A stretch of 64,000 bases of DNA from Gammaproteobacteria bacterium. GTDB taxonomy: Bacteria; Pseudomonadota; Gammaproteobacteria; Steroidobacterales; Steroidobacteraceae. Location: positions 1-64,000 of the forward strand of contig JANYAD010000032.1 in NCBI GenBank assembly GCA_025355165.1. Reading direction: 5' to 3'. Positions 1-9,170 of the stretch are shown here, piece after piece; positions within the stretch are counted from its first letter, which is position 1, and every line of letters starts with the position of its first letter. A program made the position numbers and the translations under genes. The notes below the pieces were generated by a model. The model was not told the origin of the DNA. It saw only the letters and a program-made list of their open reading frames with translations, and did not search any database.

Positions 1-205
1 GGGAGTAACGGCCGCCGGGGGCGGCCTGAACGTGGCCTTCGAGCTCGAGGATTAGCATCTTCGAGGACACGGCTTTTGGTTTGATCCGGCACGGACGACC
101 CCTATGGAGGTCCGTGGGATCAAAGCCGAGCGCATCTAACAAGATTTTGTGTGCCTTGTCCATGCCCGCCTCAAGAGCTGGGGTCTTCCCCGGCCTTCCG
201 ATCAA
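1..205 (-). pseudogene. dprA: DprA C-terminal winged-helix remnant (runs off window start)
   Basis: Not in the ORF track; found by translating the reverse strand. The frame reads through KILLDALGFDPTDL and then KMLILELEGHVQAAPGGRYS, the typical end of DprA/Smf, a protein that loads RecA onto incoming single-stranded DNA. In related genomes dprA lies directly downstream of the LysM gene, as here. Only about 65 codons are present: an in-frame TAA lies just upstream, and no Rossmann-fold core of DprA is found in the roughly 420 bases up to the LysM gene. The middle of the winged helix (LHRGRPCRIKP) also departs from the family and contains a strong inverted repeat. I read it as a truncated, decayed gene. 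A TTG at 205 or ATG at 163 could start a short peptide, but function is unlikely. A local assembly error is the alternative. Confidence 0.5.
80..124. repeat. Two-part inverted repeat inside the dprA remnant
   Basis: TTTGATCC at 80-87 pairs with GGATCAAA at 117-124, and inside them ACGGAC at 91-96 pairs with GTCCGT at 110-115. Together they give 14 base pairs with small bulges around a 13-base loop. No T-run follows on either strand, so it is not a classic intrinsic terminator. It lies where the remnant departs from the DprA family and may mark an insertion or rearrangement. Confidence 0.5.
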
Positions 206-621
206 GCGCGCCGGCGCTTAATAAAACGTGAAAAGCTTGAACTTGCCCGCTCTCTCACCGTGGACATTGCCGCTGACCTGCAGCGCGTGGCTTAGAGTGA
301 AGCGCACAGGCAGGCGGGGAAAGGAGGTTTCGGTGAAGGGCTAAGATGAGGGTTCCCAGCTACAGCCCAGGCACGCTTGAGCGGGGGCTCTTGACCCCAA
401 GCAAGACAGGAACTCGCTCCCTGCCTAAGGAAGCGCAGGAAGCGTTGAGCAGGCCATCGAGGCCTGCCAACGAATCGGCATCAGTGAGTGACAGGGGAGA
501 TCGAGCTTCGGCTCGCGACCGCGCCATCCACGCGAACTGCTCCTCCACTCCTCGCATCGAGCCGATTATCGCGCGGCGAATGAGTGCCCTTTAAGCGCCC
601 TATTGCGCCGGAACGTAGAGA
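206..621. other. Region without a recognisable gene
   Basis: This stretch should hold the first part of dprA. The two small track ORFs here (346..594 + and 360..557 -) resemble no family I know and lack good ribosome sites. One reverse-strand stretch ending just before the dprA remnant reads plausibly (VRFTLSHALQVSGNVHG) but has no start codon with context. I see no RNA gene or mobile-element end. Confidence 0.4.
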
Positions 622-1827
622 TTACGGGTTCTGGACCTTATCTCCGACTCGAATCAGGTTGGTGGCTTCCATGATGAGCCCGTAGCTGATGTTATCGAAG
701 GTCTTGAACACCATGAACGTGCCGGTCCGCTCAGAGGGCAGAGCGACTTTCGGTGCACCAATCCGGTCGAGGCTGAAAAAACCGTTCTTTTGCGTGTCGC
801 GCACAACCGGGCCCCTATCGAATACGCCCAAGACGTTTCCAGGAGCCAGCCCATCGCGCGCACCGCGGTTCACCACAACGACTTCGTACTGGCCGATGAC
901 GGTCACACCGTCGGAAACCGCAATGATGCGCCCGTTGGTCGCGACCCGAGGTGAGCTGGGGATGAAATCGAGCGGCACATCGACGCCGCCGGGGATCAGT
1001 TTGTCTCCAGCGCGGGATTCGCGCGTCGACTCGGTCATAATGAGGGTGGTGGGGTCACCTTGCCGCGTGACGTGACCCGACCCGGTGAAGATTCCGTCGT
1101 AGCCCAGGACGCGATGGTCATCGGGATCGACGAGCGCGTCGCCCACGCGAATCACGTTGTAGTGAGTGCCGAGCTCGGCAGGGTTGGTAAAACCCCGTGC
1201 GTACAGCGTATCGCCTTCCGACATGACGACGTGCAAATCACGGGTGGCGAGCAGGTAAGGTGCATGCTTGATTTGGTCCCGATCCAAAACAGAGGGCTTG
1301 GACATGAATGCAGCGACTGTGGCGTACGGAATGGTGGTAATCGCCGATTCAAGTGGCTGGCTGCGAACGCGCGGCTGCACCCGAGCGGCATCGCCGCGTT
1401 GCAGCATGACGACCTGGGGCCGGCCGTCGATGAATACCAATCGCAGGGTATCCCCAGGATAAATCAAATGCGGGTTCTTGATCTGCGGGTTGACCTGCCA
1501 GATTTCGGGCCAATACCACGGATCGCGCAGGAAGACCTTGGCGACGCCCCACAGGGTATCGCCCTTCTTCACGACGTAGCTGTCGGGCGCATTTTCGGCG
1601 AGGACCGGGCCTTGGCCGGTGCGCGGCATGTCGGTCGATTCAATTCTGGAGGGGCCGCCTTCGACGGCTGCTTCCATGGAAGTCTTTTCATCGCCCACCA
1701 CCGTGCCTTCCTGGGTGGACTCGTTGGACGCCACGGGTGCGGGCGCTTCGCGTCTCGGTGCCTGGGTATGGCATCCGGCGCACACCGCAACCGATAGTAA
1801 TAGGCCGAGAAAATGATGACCTTGCAT
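622..1827 (-). CDS. LysM-domain lipoprotein
   Basis: Predicted 401-residue envelope protein that binds peptidoglycan. The ATG at 1827 is preferred over the longer ORF because it follows an AGGGAG ribosome site and opens a lipoprotein signal peptide, MQGHHFLGLLLSVAVCAGC, with the lipobox Cys at residue 19. A low-complexity linker (about 20-80) leads to one LysM domain at about 83-131 (KKGDTLWGVAKVFL then NPHLIYPGDTLRL). The remaining 270 residues form the conserved C-terminal part seen in LysM proteins encoded beside dprA; its exact job is not known to me. It is divergent from def, a common arrangement in gammaproteobacteria, and its usual downstream partner dprA is only a remnant here. The first 88 codons of the track ORF extend into the def upstream region and are not credible. 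Confidence 0.85.
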   Translation of the reverse strand: MQGHHFLGLLLSVAVCAGCHTQAPRREAPAPVASNESTQEGTVVGDEKTSMEAAVEGGPSRIESTDMPRTGQGPVLAENAPDSYVVKKGDTLWGVAKVFLRDPWYWPEIWQVNPQIKNPHLIYPGDTLRLVFIDGRPQVVMLQRGDAARVQPRVRSQPLESAITTIPYATVAAFMSKPSVLDRDQIKHAPYLLATRDLHVVMSEGDTLYARGFTNPAELGTHYNVIRVGDALVDPDDHRVLGYDGIFTGSGHVTRQGDPTTLIMTESTRESRAGDKLIPGGVDVPLDFIPSSPRVATNGRIIAVSDGVTVIGQYEVVVVNRGARDGLAPGNVLGVFDRGPVVRDTQKNGFFSLDRIGAPKVALPSERTGTFMVFKTFDNISYGLIMEATNLIRVGDKVQNP

Positions 1828-2026
1828 TCGTTCGCTCCCTTGAGTCAGCCTATGGTTGCAGACTGACTGGTATACTTCCGTCCTGCCGCTCAAGACTGGG
1901 ACGCATCGCCCGTTTTTGCCGTTTGCCTCGACCCAGCGTGCAGCTGTGCGGGGCATTAAGTTAAGCAGCGGCGGAACTTTAGCAACATTCCTCAGCCAAA
2001 AATACGATATTGCTCTCATAACTCCC

Positions 2027-2566
2027 ATGACAAAGCTCGTAATTCTCGAGTATCCGGACCCCAGACTTCGAAAGAAGGCGGCGCCGGTCACCGTGGTCGA
2101 TGACGCACTGCGTCAATTCATCGATGATTTGCTTGAAACCATGTACGCGGCCAATGGCGTCGGCCTTGCCGCCACCCAGGTGGATGTGCACAAGCGGGTG
2201 ATCGTGCTCGATGTCAGCGAGAGCCGGGATCGGCCATTGGTGCTCATCAATCCGCGGCTGCTCAGCAAGGAGGGCGAGGGTCCCGGCGAGGAGGGATGCC
2301 TATCGCTGCCCGGCATTTACGACAAGTTATCGCGTGCGATGAAAATTTGCGTGACCGCGTTGGGTCGCGATGGACAACCTTTCGAGATGAATGCGGAGGG
2401 TTTGCTCGGGGTCTGTATCCAGCACGAGATGGACCATCTGGAGGGCAAGCTATTTGTCGATTACCTCTCGGAGCTGAAGCGCACACTGATCCGGCGGCGC
2501 TTGGAAAAAGAGCGTAAACAACGATCCACAGGCGGCGATTCTCGCGCTCACGCGCCGGCTCTTTGA
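2027..2566 (+). CDS. def: Peptide deformylase
   Basis: Removes the formyl group from the N-terminal methionine of new proteins in the cytoplasm. At 179 residues it has normal length and all three metal-site motifs: [13 protein letters not shown] and [11 protein letters not shown], where the two His and the Cys hold the catalytic metal. The track ORF begins 57 codons earlier, but the ATG at 2027 ([14 protein letters not shown]) matches the family start. It is the first gene of a run def-fmt-rsmB-DUF4390-ntrY-ntrX with gaps of three bases or overlaps, so probably one transcript. The basic, polar C-terminal tail after about residue 165 is variable in the family. Confidence 0.96.
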   Translation: MTKLVILEYPDPRLRKKAAPVTVVDDALRQFIDDLLETMYAANGVGLAATQVDVHKRVIVLDVSESRDRPLVLINPRLLSKEGEGPGEEGCLSLPGIYDKLSRAMKICVTALGRDGQPFEMNAEGLLGVCIQHEMDHLEGKLFVDYLSELKRTLIRRRLEKERKQRSTGGDSRAHAPAL

Positions 2567-2569
2567 GCT

Positions 2570-3553
2570 TTGAGCGCGACTTCGACCTTGAGGCTGGGCT
2601 TCGCCGGCACGCCCGACTTCGCGGTTCCGGCTTTAGAGCGTCTCGCTGAACATCATAGGATTTGCGCCGTTTTTACCCAGCCCGATCGCCCCGCGGGACG
2701 AGGTCTGGCACTGCACTTGAGCCCGATCAAGCGACGCGCCCTTGAGCTGGGATTGACCGTGCACCAACCGTTGAGCTTTAAGTCGCCCGAGGCGATCGAT
2801 CAGCTGCGCGCCGCGGGCCTCGATGCGCTGGTGGTGGTGGCGTACGGGCTGATCCTGCCGCGCGAGGCCCTCGGCATTCCTAGGTGGGGTTGCATCAATA
2901 TCCATGCCTCGCTCCTGCCGCGCTGGCGGGGCGCGGCGCCGATTCAGCGCGCCGTCCTCGCGGGAGACCCGATTACCGGGGTGACCATCATGCGCATGGA
3001 AACGGGCCTCGATACCGGTCCGATGTTGCATTCCCGCTCCACGGCCATTAAACCCACCGATACCGCCAAGACGCTGCATGACCGGCTCGCCGCGGTAGGC
3101 GCCGATCTCATCGACGAATCGTTGCTCGGTTTAAGCCAGGGATCCATGCACGAAACCGTACAGCCTGCCGAGGGAGTCACGTACGCTCAAAAGATCGACA
3201 AGCACGAGGCGCTGATCCAGTGGGAGCAGAGCGAGCAGGCAATTTCTCGCCAGGTGCGTGCTTTCAATCCCTGGCCCATGGCTGAGACTCGCTGCAACGG
3301 AGAGCAGCTGCGAATTTGGGAGGCCGAGCCGCTCGAAGCGCAGCCCGTGCGCAGTGCGAGGCCCGGCGCCCCGGCGCAGGGCCTCGCACTGCCGGGCACG
3401 GTGATCAGCGCCACGGGCGAAGGGATCGATGTGGTCTGCGGCAGCGGAGTGCTGCGCATTCATCGCTTGCAGCTCGCCGGCCGCAAGTCTTTGCCCGCTG
3501 CCGATTTTGTCCGCGGACATCGGCTTGAGGGCGTCCGGTTGGCGGCCGCATGA
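2570..3553 (+). CDS. fmt: Methionyl-tRNA formyltransferase
   Basis: Adds a formyl group from 10-formyltetrahydrofolate to initiator Met-tRNA, the counterpart of def just upstream. The N-terminal transferase domain carries NIHASLLPRWRGAAPI and GLDTGPML with the catalytic Asn, His and Asp. The C-terminal domain (about 210-320) resembles the tRNA-binding barrel. Length 327 is slightly above the usual 310-315. The start is TTG at 2570, three bases after the def stop; no better start is near. It overlaps the next gene by four bases (ATGA), which suggests coupled translation. Confidence 0.96.
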   Translation: MSATSTLRLGFAGTPDFAVPALERLAEHHRICAVFTQPDRPAGRGLALHLSPIKRRALELGLTVHQPLSFKSPEAIDQLRAAGLDALVVVAYGLILPREALGIPRWGCINIHASLLPRWRGAAPIQRAVLAGDPITGVTIMRMETGLDTGPMLHSRSTAIKPTDTAKTLHDRLAAVGADLIDESLLGLSQGSMHETVQPAEGVTYAQKIDKHEALIQWEQSEQAISRQVRAFNPWPMAETRCNGEQLRIWEAEPLEAQPVRSARPGAPAQGLALPGTVISATGEGIDVVCGSGVLRIHRLQLAGRKSLPAADFVRGHRLEGVRLAAA

Positions 3554-4872
3554 GGCCTGCCGCGACTGCCCGTTCGTTGTCCGCACATGCCGTGGCTCGG
3601 GTGCTGCGCGAAGGGGTGACACTCGATGCGGCATTGAAGAATGCCCTGGTCGGCGCAGAATCCAAGCTCACCCCCTCAGTGCGATCCTTGAGCTACGGCG
3701 CGGTGCGAGGCTACTTTCGTCATGAGGCGATCCTGGGAAAGCTGTTGTCGACGCCCGTTCGGTCGCTCGATTTTCTAGTGCGGGCGATCTTGTCGGTCGC
3801 ACTGTATGAGCTGGAAGATGAACGCAGCCCGCAATATGCGGTCGTCGACGCGGCGGTACAAACGGCAAAGGCCACCGACGCCGGCCGGGCCTCGGGACTC
3901 ATCAACGCGGTGCTGCGCCGCTACTTGCGCGAGCGTAAGTCCGTGGATGCGGAGATTGCGAGCCGGCCGGCGCCGCGTCATGCAGCCCCCATTTGGATGG
4001 CGGATCGCTTTCGCGCCGATTGGCCGGTGCGCTGGACTCAGCTGCTGGCGGCAAGCGATGCGCAAGCGCCGATGTGGCTGCGCGTGAACCGTCGACTTGC
4101 CACCACCAGCGAATACGTGGCGCAGCTTCGAGCGGCGGGAATCGAAGCACGCGAAGAGCCGCGAGTGCCGTATGCCATCGTTTTGGACGCTCCCCGCGAT
4201 GTGCATGAGCTGCCCGGCTTCGCGCAAGGCGTGGTCTCGGTGCAAGACTTAGGAGCCCAGTGCGTTGCCTTTCCGTTGGCGTTGGCGCCAGGCCAGCGCG
4301 TATTGGATGCCTGTGCGGCGCCGGGAGGCAAAACTGCGCTGATGGCGGAGCGTGAGCCTAACTTGGCTAAGCTCACCGCGGTGGATATCGACCCGCACCG
4401 GCTCAGCAAGGTGCGCGAGAATCTCAATCGCGCACAATTGGATGCCGAGGTGCTCGCGGCAGATGCTGCGGCACCGGGGGCGTGGTGGCAGGGCGAGCCG
4501 TTCGATCGGATTCTGCTCGACGCGCCCTGCTCGGGGCTTGGGGTGATACGGCGGCATCCGGATATCAGGCTGCGTAAGTCACCGTCGGACATCGACAAAT
4601 TGCCCGCTCTGCAGGGCAAGCTGCTGCGCGCCACCTGGGAACTGCTCAAGGTCGGGGGCCGCCTGGTGTATGTCACCTGCACCCTGACGCGCAGCGAAAA
4701 TCGTAACGTGATTGCCGCCTTCCTGGACGAGCACAGGGAAGCATCCCTTGTCCCGGTAGAAGCCTGGGAAGGTTGGCCGGGATTCGGTGAAGACGATGGG
4801 TTCGGCCGGCAGATACTTCCCGGTGAGGCGGGTGCTGACGGCTTCTATTATGCTGCCTTAACCAAGACATGA
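3550..4872 (+). CDS. rsmB: 16S rRNA m5C967 methyltransferase
   Basis: RsmB (Sun/Fmu) methylates C967 of 16S rRNA. At 440 residues it has the normal two-part layout: an N-terminal NusB-like RNA-binding domain (about 1-140) and a C-terminal SAM-dependent domain. Visible motifs are the SAM loop DACAAPGGKT, the acidic VDIDPHR, the catalytic LDAPCSGLG and the second Cys in YVTCTL. It overlaps both fmt and the DUF4390 gene by four bases, so it sits inside the operon. Nothing about its sequence is unusual. Confidence 0.96.
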   Translation: MRPAATARSLSAHAVARVLREGVTLDAALKNALVGAESKLTPSVRSLSYGAVRGYFRHEAILGKLLSTPVRSLDFLVRAILSVALYELEDERSPQYAVVDAAVQTAKATDAGRASGLINAVLRRYLRERKSVDAEIASRPAPRHAAPIWMADRFRADWPVRWTQLLAASDAQAPMWLRVNRRLATTSEYVAQLRAAGIEAREEPRVPYAIVLDAPRDVHELPGFAQGVVSVQDLGAQCVAFPLALAPGQRVLDACAAPGGKTALMAEREPNLAKLTAVDIDPHRLSKVRENLNRAQLDAEVLAADAAAPGAWWQGEPFDRILLDAPCSGLGVIRRHPDIRLRKSPSDIDKLPALQGKLLRATWELLKVGGRLVYVTCTLTRSENRNVIAAFLDEHREASLVPVEAWEGWPGFGEDDGFGRQILPGEAGADGFYYAALTKT

Positions 4873-5486
4873 ATGCGAGCATAAACCAGCGGAGCGTTGA
4901 TCGGCTCAAGGGGCGAGTGCTTCGTATGGCGTGGCTCATCGTCGCAGTGCTTGCCGGCCTCGTGCCGATGCAAGCCTCGTTGGCGGACGGTTTGCAGGGC
5001 CGCTTCGAGGCCCGCTCCGCGACCCTGGAACTCATCGACGGCGTTTATCATTTGAATGCGCGCTTGGACCTGCCGATCAGCGATGCGGTGCGCCGCGGGC
5101 TGGCCGAAGGTGTACCGCTGGCGCTCGAGCTCGATCTGGTCATTAAGCAATTGAGGCAGTTGCTGCCCAACTCCACGGTGGCCGAACTGACTCAGCGCTA
5201 TCACTTGCAATACAACGCCGTCAGCGCACGTTATATTTTGCGCAACGACAACAGCGGCCAGCAAGAGTCGTTGCGCTCGATCGATGAGGCGCTCGAGCAT
5301 CTGTCGGAAGTTCACAGTCTCCCGGCATTGGATCAGGCGCTCATCGCCCGAGATCGCCGCTACGAAGCGAACGTGCGCGCGAAACTTGATTTCGGCACCG
5401 TGCCATTCACGCTGCGCCTGCTGATGTTCTGGGTCAGTGACTGGCATCGCGAGACGGATTGGTACGCCTGGACGTTCCAACCATGA
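4869..5486 (+). CDS. DUF4390 family exported protein
   Basis: A 205-residue protein that fits the DUF4390 family found between rsmB and ntrY in many proteobacteria. It has a signal-anchor or signal peptide at about residues 17-40 (MAWLIVAVLAGLVPMQASLADG) with a likely cut after ASLADG. The mature part is a beta-rich domain ending in FTLRLLMFWVSDWHRETDWYAWTF, the conserved family end. Function is unknown. Because it is always next to the sensor kinase ntrY and likely periplasmic or membrane-attached, it may affect NtrY sensing; that is inference from position only. It overlaps the genes on both sides by four bases. Confidence 0.88.
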   Translation: MNASINQRSVDRLKGRVLRMAWLIVAVLAGLVPMQASLADGLQGRFEARSATLELIDGVYHLNARLDLPISDAVRRGLAEGVPLALELDLVIKQLRQLLPNSTVAELTQRYHLQYNAVSARYILRNDNSGQQESLRSIDEALEHLSEVHSLPALDQALIARDRRYEANVRAKLDFGTVPFTLRLLMFWVSDWHRETDWYAWTFQP

Positions 5487-7699
5487 TCCGCAAATACGGT
5501 TCAACCGTCTTAGGCTGCGTTGGCGTGGCGCTGTGGTTGACGGCGTTGTTCATGCTGGCATCGGCCGTGCAGAATTCCGAGAAATTCACGATATGGCTGC
5601 CCTGGATTCTGCTCGTCAACATCGTCGGTCTACTCACGCTGGTCGTGCTGCTCGTCGGCAAGCTGGCGCGCTTGGTGCGCGACTTTCGGCGTCACGTGCC
5701 CGGATCGCGTCTCAAGGGGCGTACGGTGGCCATATTCAGCGCCTTGGCCGTGGCGCCGATTCTGGTGGTCTATTATTTTTCGCTGCAGTTCTTAAATCGG
5801 GGCATCGACAGCTGGTTCGAAAGCGAGGTGAGTCAGGGATTGATCGACACGCGCGAGCTGTCGCATGCAGCCCTCGACGTTCGGGTGCGCGAATTTTTGC
5901 AGCACACGCAGTTCGTGGCGCGTTCACTGTCGGGCCTGTCGAATTTCCAACTGGCCGCCTCGCTGGATCGGCAGCGTCGAGACAGCACCGCGATTGAGTT
6001 CACCGTGGTGGGTGCGCAAGCGCGGATCATTGCCACCAGCTCGGACCGGCCCATGGACGCCTTGCCGGTGCCCGCCACCGACGAGATGATGCTGCAATTG
6101 CGACGCGGCCGTCCGTATGTGAGCTTGGACATCGATTCGGTCGGCGGCTACTTGATTCGTGCGGCCGCACCCATCGAGGACAGCAGCTCTGGTCCCAGCG
6201 TACTGATTGCGCTCTATCCGGTGCCGCAGCAGCTCAGCCAGCTGGCGGACACGGTGCAGCGTTCCTATACTTCTTACGCCTCGCTCGTGCAAAAGCGGCA
6301 GCCACTCAAATTTGCCTTCGTCTTGATCTTGAGCTTTGTCGTGCTGATGTCCTTGATCGCGGCCGTGTACGGCGCCTTCTCTGCGGCCCAACGTCTGGTG
6401 CAACCGGTGCAGGATCTGATTGCCGGTACGCGCGCGGTGGCGAAAGGCAACTACGACACGCGCTTGCCCCTGCCCGGGCGCGATGAGCTGGGTTTTCTGG
6501 TTACCTCGTTCAACGATATGACGAAGCGTCTCGGTAGGGCTCGCGAGGAGACGCGGCGCAGCCAGCAGGCGGTGGAAGCGGAGCGCGCGGGTCTGGCCGT
6601 TATCCTGGCGCGTTTGTCCACCGGTGTGGTCTCGCTAGAACCCGATCTGAAGGTGCGCACCGCCAACCAGGCGGCCAGCGCCATCCTGGGCGTGGATTTG
6701 GAGGCGGCTATCGGCAAACCCTTCGATGAATCCATCAGCGACAGCGCCCTGTTCACTCAATTCTTAGGCGCCATCAAGCAGCGTCTGCAACCGGAGGAGC
6801 TCGATTGGCGCGAGCAGATCGAGCTATTGTCGGATTCGGGCAAGCGAGTGCTGATGTGCGCGTGCACCGCGCTGCCCAACGATGCCGGGGGCGCGGCGGG
6901 CGTCGTGCTCGTCTTCGATGACATCACGACGCTGTTGCAGGCGCAGCGCGACGCGGCCTGGGGCGAGGTGGCGCGCCGGTTGGCGCACGAGATCAAGAAT
7001 CCCCTGACTCCGATCCAGTTGTCAGCCGAGCGGATGCGGCGCAAATTCCTCGGCAGCATGAATGCCCAGGATGCACAAATCCTCGAGCGCGCTACCCATA
7101 CCATCGTCGCGCAGGTGGATGCCATGAAGCAGATGGTGAATGCCTTTAGCGAGTACGCGCGCGCACCCGACATGCAGTTCACGCGCTTCGATTTGAATCA
7201 GCTGATCACCGAAGTCGTGGATCTATACCGCGTGCAGGACAGCAGTGCGGAGATGAAACTGCAGCTAAATCCCCGCCTGCCGCTCATTACCGCCGATCGT
7301 ATGCGGATTCGGCAAATACTCAACAACCTGGCCACCAATTCCCTCGAAGCGCTCGAGGGCAGGATCGGCGCGTGCATCGAATTCGAAACTCAGCTCGCGG
7401 ACGAGGGTCAGAGGCACGCAGCGTCGGTCGCGATCGTGGTCACGGATAACGGCCCGGGCTTTCAGAAGGACTTGCTCGGTACGGTGTTCGATCCGTATGT
7501 CACCAGCAAGCCCAAGGGCACCGGCCTCGGGCTGGCGATTGTCAAAAAAATCGTGGAAGAGCACGGCGGTCGAATTGAAGCGGATAATCAACGCTCGGGC
7601 GGCGCCCGGGTGCGAGTTACCTTGCCACTCGGCGACAGCGCGCGCTCCGCAGGCACGCGCGAACCGCGCAAAGGCGAACACAGGAGAGAACGCGTATGA
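5483..7699 (+). CDS. ntrY: Nitrogen regulation sensor histidine kinase NtrY
   Basis: Inner-membrane sensor kinase of the NtrYX pair. The ATG at 5483 (MIRKYG) overlaps the previous stop and is preferred over the GTG-like start eight codons upstream. Of 738 residues, about the first 300 hold transmembrane segments (near 10-30, 35-57, 85-105 and 275-297) around an extracytoplasmic sensing domain. A HAMP domain, a PAS domain (about 365-470), a HisKA domain with phospho-acceptor His502 (RRLAHEIKNPLTPIQ) and an HATPase domain follow, the last with NNLATNSLEAL, DNGPGF and GTGLGLAIVKKI. All kinase boxes are intact. It overlaps ntrX by four bases. NtrYX acts in nitrogen, redox and envelope responses in various proteobacteria; the signal here cannot be told from sequence. 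Confidence 0.95.
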   Translation: MIRKYGSTVLGCVGVALWLTALFMLASAVQNSEKFTIWLPWILLVNIVGLLTLVVLLVGKLARLVRDFRRHVPGSRLKGRTVAIFSALAVAPILVVYYFSLQFLNRGIDSWFESEVSQGLIDTRELSHAALDVRVREFLQHTQFVARSLSGLSNFQLAASLDRQRRDSTAIEFTVVGAQARIIATSSDRPMDALPVPATDEMMLQLRRGRPYVSLDIDSVGGYLIRAAAPIEDSSSGPSVLIALYPVPQQLSQLADTVQRSYTSYASLVQKRQPLKFAFVLILSFVVLMSLIAAVYGAFSAAQRLVQPVQDLIAGTRAVAKGNYDTRLPLPGRDELGFLVTSFNDMTKRLGRAREETRRSQQAVEAERAGLAVILARLSTGVVSLEPDLKVRTANQAASAILGVDLEAAIGKPFDESISDSALFTQFLGAIKQRLQPEELDWREQIELLSDSGKRVLMCACTALPNDAGGAAGVVLVFDDITTLLQAQRDAAWGEVARRLAHEIKNPLTPIQLSAERMRRKFLGSMNAQDAQILERATHTIVAQVDAMKQMVNAFSEYARAPDMQFTRFDLNQLITEVVDLYRVQDSSAEMKLQLNPRLPLITADRMRIRQILNNLATNSLEALEGRIGACIEFETQLADEGQRHAASVAIVVTDNGPGFQKDLLGTVFDPYVTSKPKGTGLGLAIVKKIVEEHGGRIEADNQRSGGARVRVTLPLGDSARSAGTREPRKGEHRRERV

Positions 7700-9057
7700 C
7701 CGCTTCGAGAATTTTGGTGGTGGACGACGAGGCGGATATCCGCGGGCTCCTCAAAGAGATTCTCTCCGAAGAGGGCTACGAGGTGGAAATCGCCGCCGAT
7801 GCCAGTCAGGCGCGCTCCTCGCGGGCAACGCAAGTGCCCGACCTGGTGCTGTTGGATATTTGGATGCCCGACACGGACGGCATCACGCTGCTGCGCGAGT
7901 GGTCGGCAACCGACGGCTACGATTGCCCGGTGGTGATGATGTCCGGACACGGCACCGTGGAGACGGCGGTGGAAGCGACGCGTCTGGGCGCCTTTGATTT
8001 CGTCGAGAAACCGCTGTCCTTGACCAAGTTGCTGCGCACGGTGGAACGGGCACTCGATGCGGGACGGCGCAAACGCTTATCGGCGCGCTCGCAAGGTTCG
8101 GCACTGGCCGTGCCGATCGGCAAGTCCAAGATCACGCAGACTTTGCGCGAGCAGGTGCAGCAAGCCGCCTCGAGTTCCTCTCCGGTGCTGCTCGTCGGCG
8201 AGCTCGGGTCGGGGCGCGAGGCCTATGCGCGCTACCTGCACTCCTTAAGCGCCCGGGCAGCCAAGCCATTTTTCACGGTGGTAGCGGCCAGTCTCGGGCA
8301 GGATCCGGCCGCGGCGCTGTTTGGCAGCGATCGCGACGGCAAAGTGGACCCGGGCGCTTTTGACCAGGCGACGGGCGGATCCCTCTACGTTAGCGGGCTG
8401 GAGGATCTGAACGCCAATGCGCAGCGCGCGCTGGTGGGCGCGATCGAGCAGACCGGCTACAGCCGCCTCGGCGGGCGCCAGCCCCTGCAGCTCAATGTGC
8501 GCTGGATCAGCTCCGCCCAGGATGCAGTCGAGTTGCGCTCTTCGGCCGAACCTTTCCGGCGAGATCTGCTGGCGCACCTGAATGTGATTACCCTGCGGGT
8601 GCCGCCGCTGCGCGACTATGCCGAGGACGTGCCCGATTTGTTGCGCTACTACGTCGATCGGCTGGTGGATGAGCAGCATCTGCCGTTGCGCCGATTCAGC
8701 GTGGCGGCGCAAAATCGCCTGCGCAACTACCCCTGGCCGGGCAATGTAGGCGAGCTTAAAAACCTCGTTCAACGGGTGCTTATCTTAGGGTCAGGGGAGG
8801 AGATTCGGCTCGAGGAAATCGAGCGCGAACTGTCCTTAAAAATGTCGGTGGACGAGCCGTTGGTGAAGCAGGACCTGCTGGCCCTGCCGCTGCGCGAGGC
8901 TCGCGAACAGTTTGAGCGGGCCTACCTTCAACAGCAATTGCTGTTGTGCAACGGCAAGGTCGGCCAATTGGCCAAAAGAGTGGGCATGGAGCGCACGCAT
9001 TTGTATCGTAAGTTGCGGGCATTGGGGGTCGATTTTCGCCAATTGGGTGAAGATTAG
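7696..9057 (+). CDS. ntrX: NtrX-family response regulator with degenerate AAA+ domain
   Basis: A 453-residue regulator paired with NtrY. The receiver domain is intact: acidic pair D10-D11, phospho-acceptor D54 (LLDIWMPD) and the conserved Lys in FVEKP. The central sigma-54-type AAA+ domain is recognisable along its length (ALFG, FRRDLLAHLN, PWPGNVGELKNL) but has lost its catalytic parts. The Walker A loop reads GELGSGRE with Arg174 for Lys; the Walker B Asp-Glu is Ser-Gly (GGSLYVSGLED); and the GAFTGA sigma-54 contact loop is absent. The Fis-type helix-turn-helix at the end (GQLAKRVGMERTHLYRKL) is intact. It is therefore probably a DNA-binding regulator that does not remodel sigma-54 polymerase. 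NtrX proteins lacking GAFTGA are known in other proteobacteria; losing both Walker motifs as well is more extreme. Confidence 0.92.
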   Translation: MTASRILVVDDEADIRGLLKEILSEEGYEVEIAADASQARSSRATQVPDLVLLDIWMPDTDGITLLREWSATDGYDCPVVMMSGHGTVETAVEATRLGAFDFVEKPLSLTKLLRTVERALDAGRRKRLSARSQGSALAVPIGKSKITQTLREQVQQAASSSSPVLLVGELGSGREAYARYLHSLSARAAKPFFTVVAASLGQDPAAALFGSDRDGKVDPGAFDQATGGSLYVSGLEDLNANAQRALVGAIEQTGYSRLGGRQPLQLNVRWISSAQDAVELRSSAEPFRRDLLAHLNVITLRVPPLRDYAEDVPDLLRYYVDRLVDEQHLPLRRFSVAAQNRLRNYPWPGNVGELKNLVQRVLILGSGEEIRLEEIERELSLKMSVDEPLVKQDLLALPLREAREQFERAYLQQQLLLCNGKVGQLAKRVGMERTHLYRKLRALGVDFRQLGED

Positions 9058-9170
9058 GCGGCTAAGTGGCGTTTCGACACGGCGTGCGAGGCGTCCGCGC
9101 CTGTTGACAGAACTTCACATTTAAGTTGTTCTTTGATGGCTAATTCGCCCTCAACCAGAGAGAACAAGAA

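Noticed and set aside
2-55. Plus-strand reading end GVTAAGGGLNVAFELED
   Set aside because: Looks protein-like but is the complement of the DprA remnant, which fits a known family.
1060-1797. 245-aa plus-strand ORF over the LysM gene
   Set aside because: Opposite strand of a well-supported gene, with no family match.
9104-9109. TTGACA upstream of the membrane protein gene
   Set aside because: No acceptable -10 box 16-18 bases downstream.
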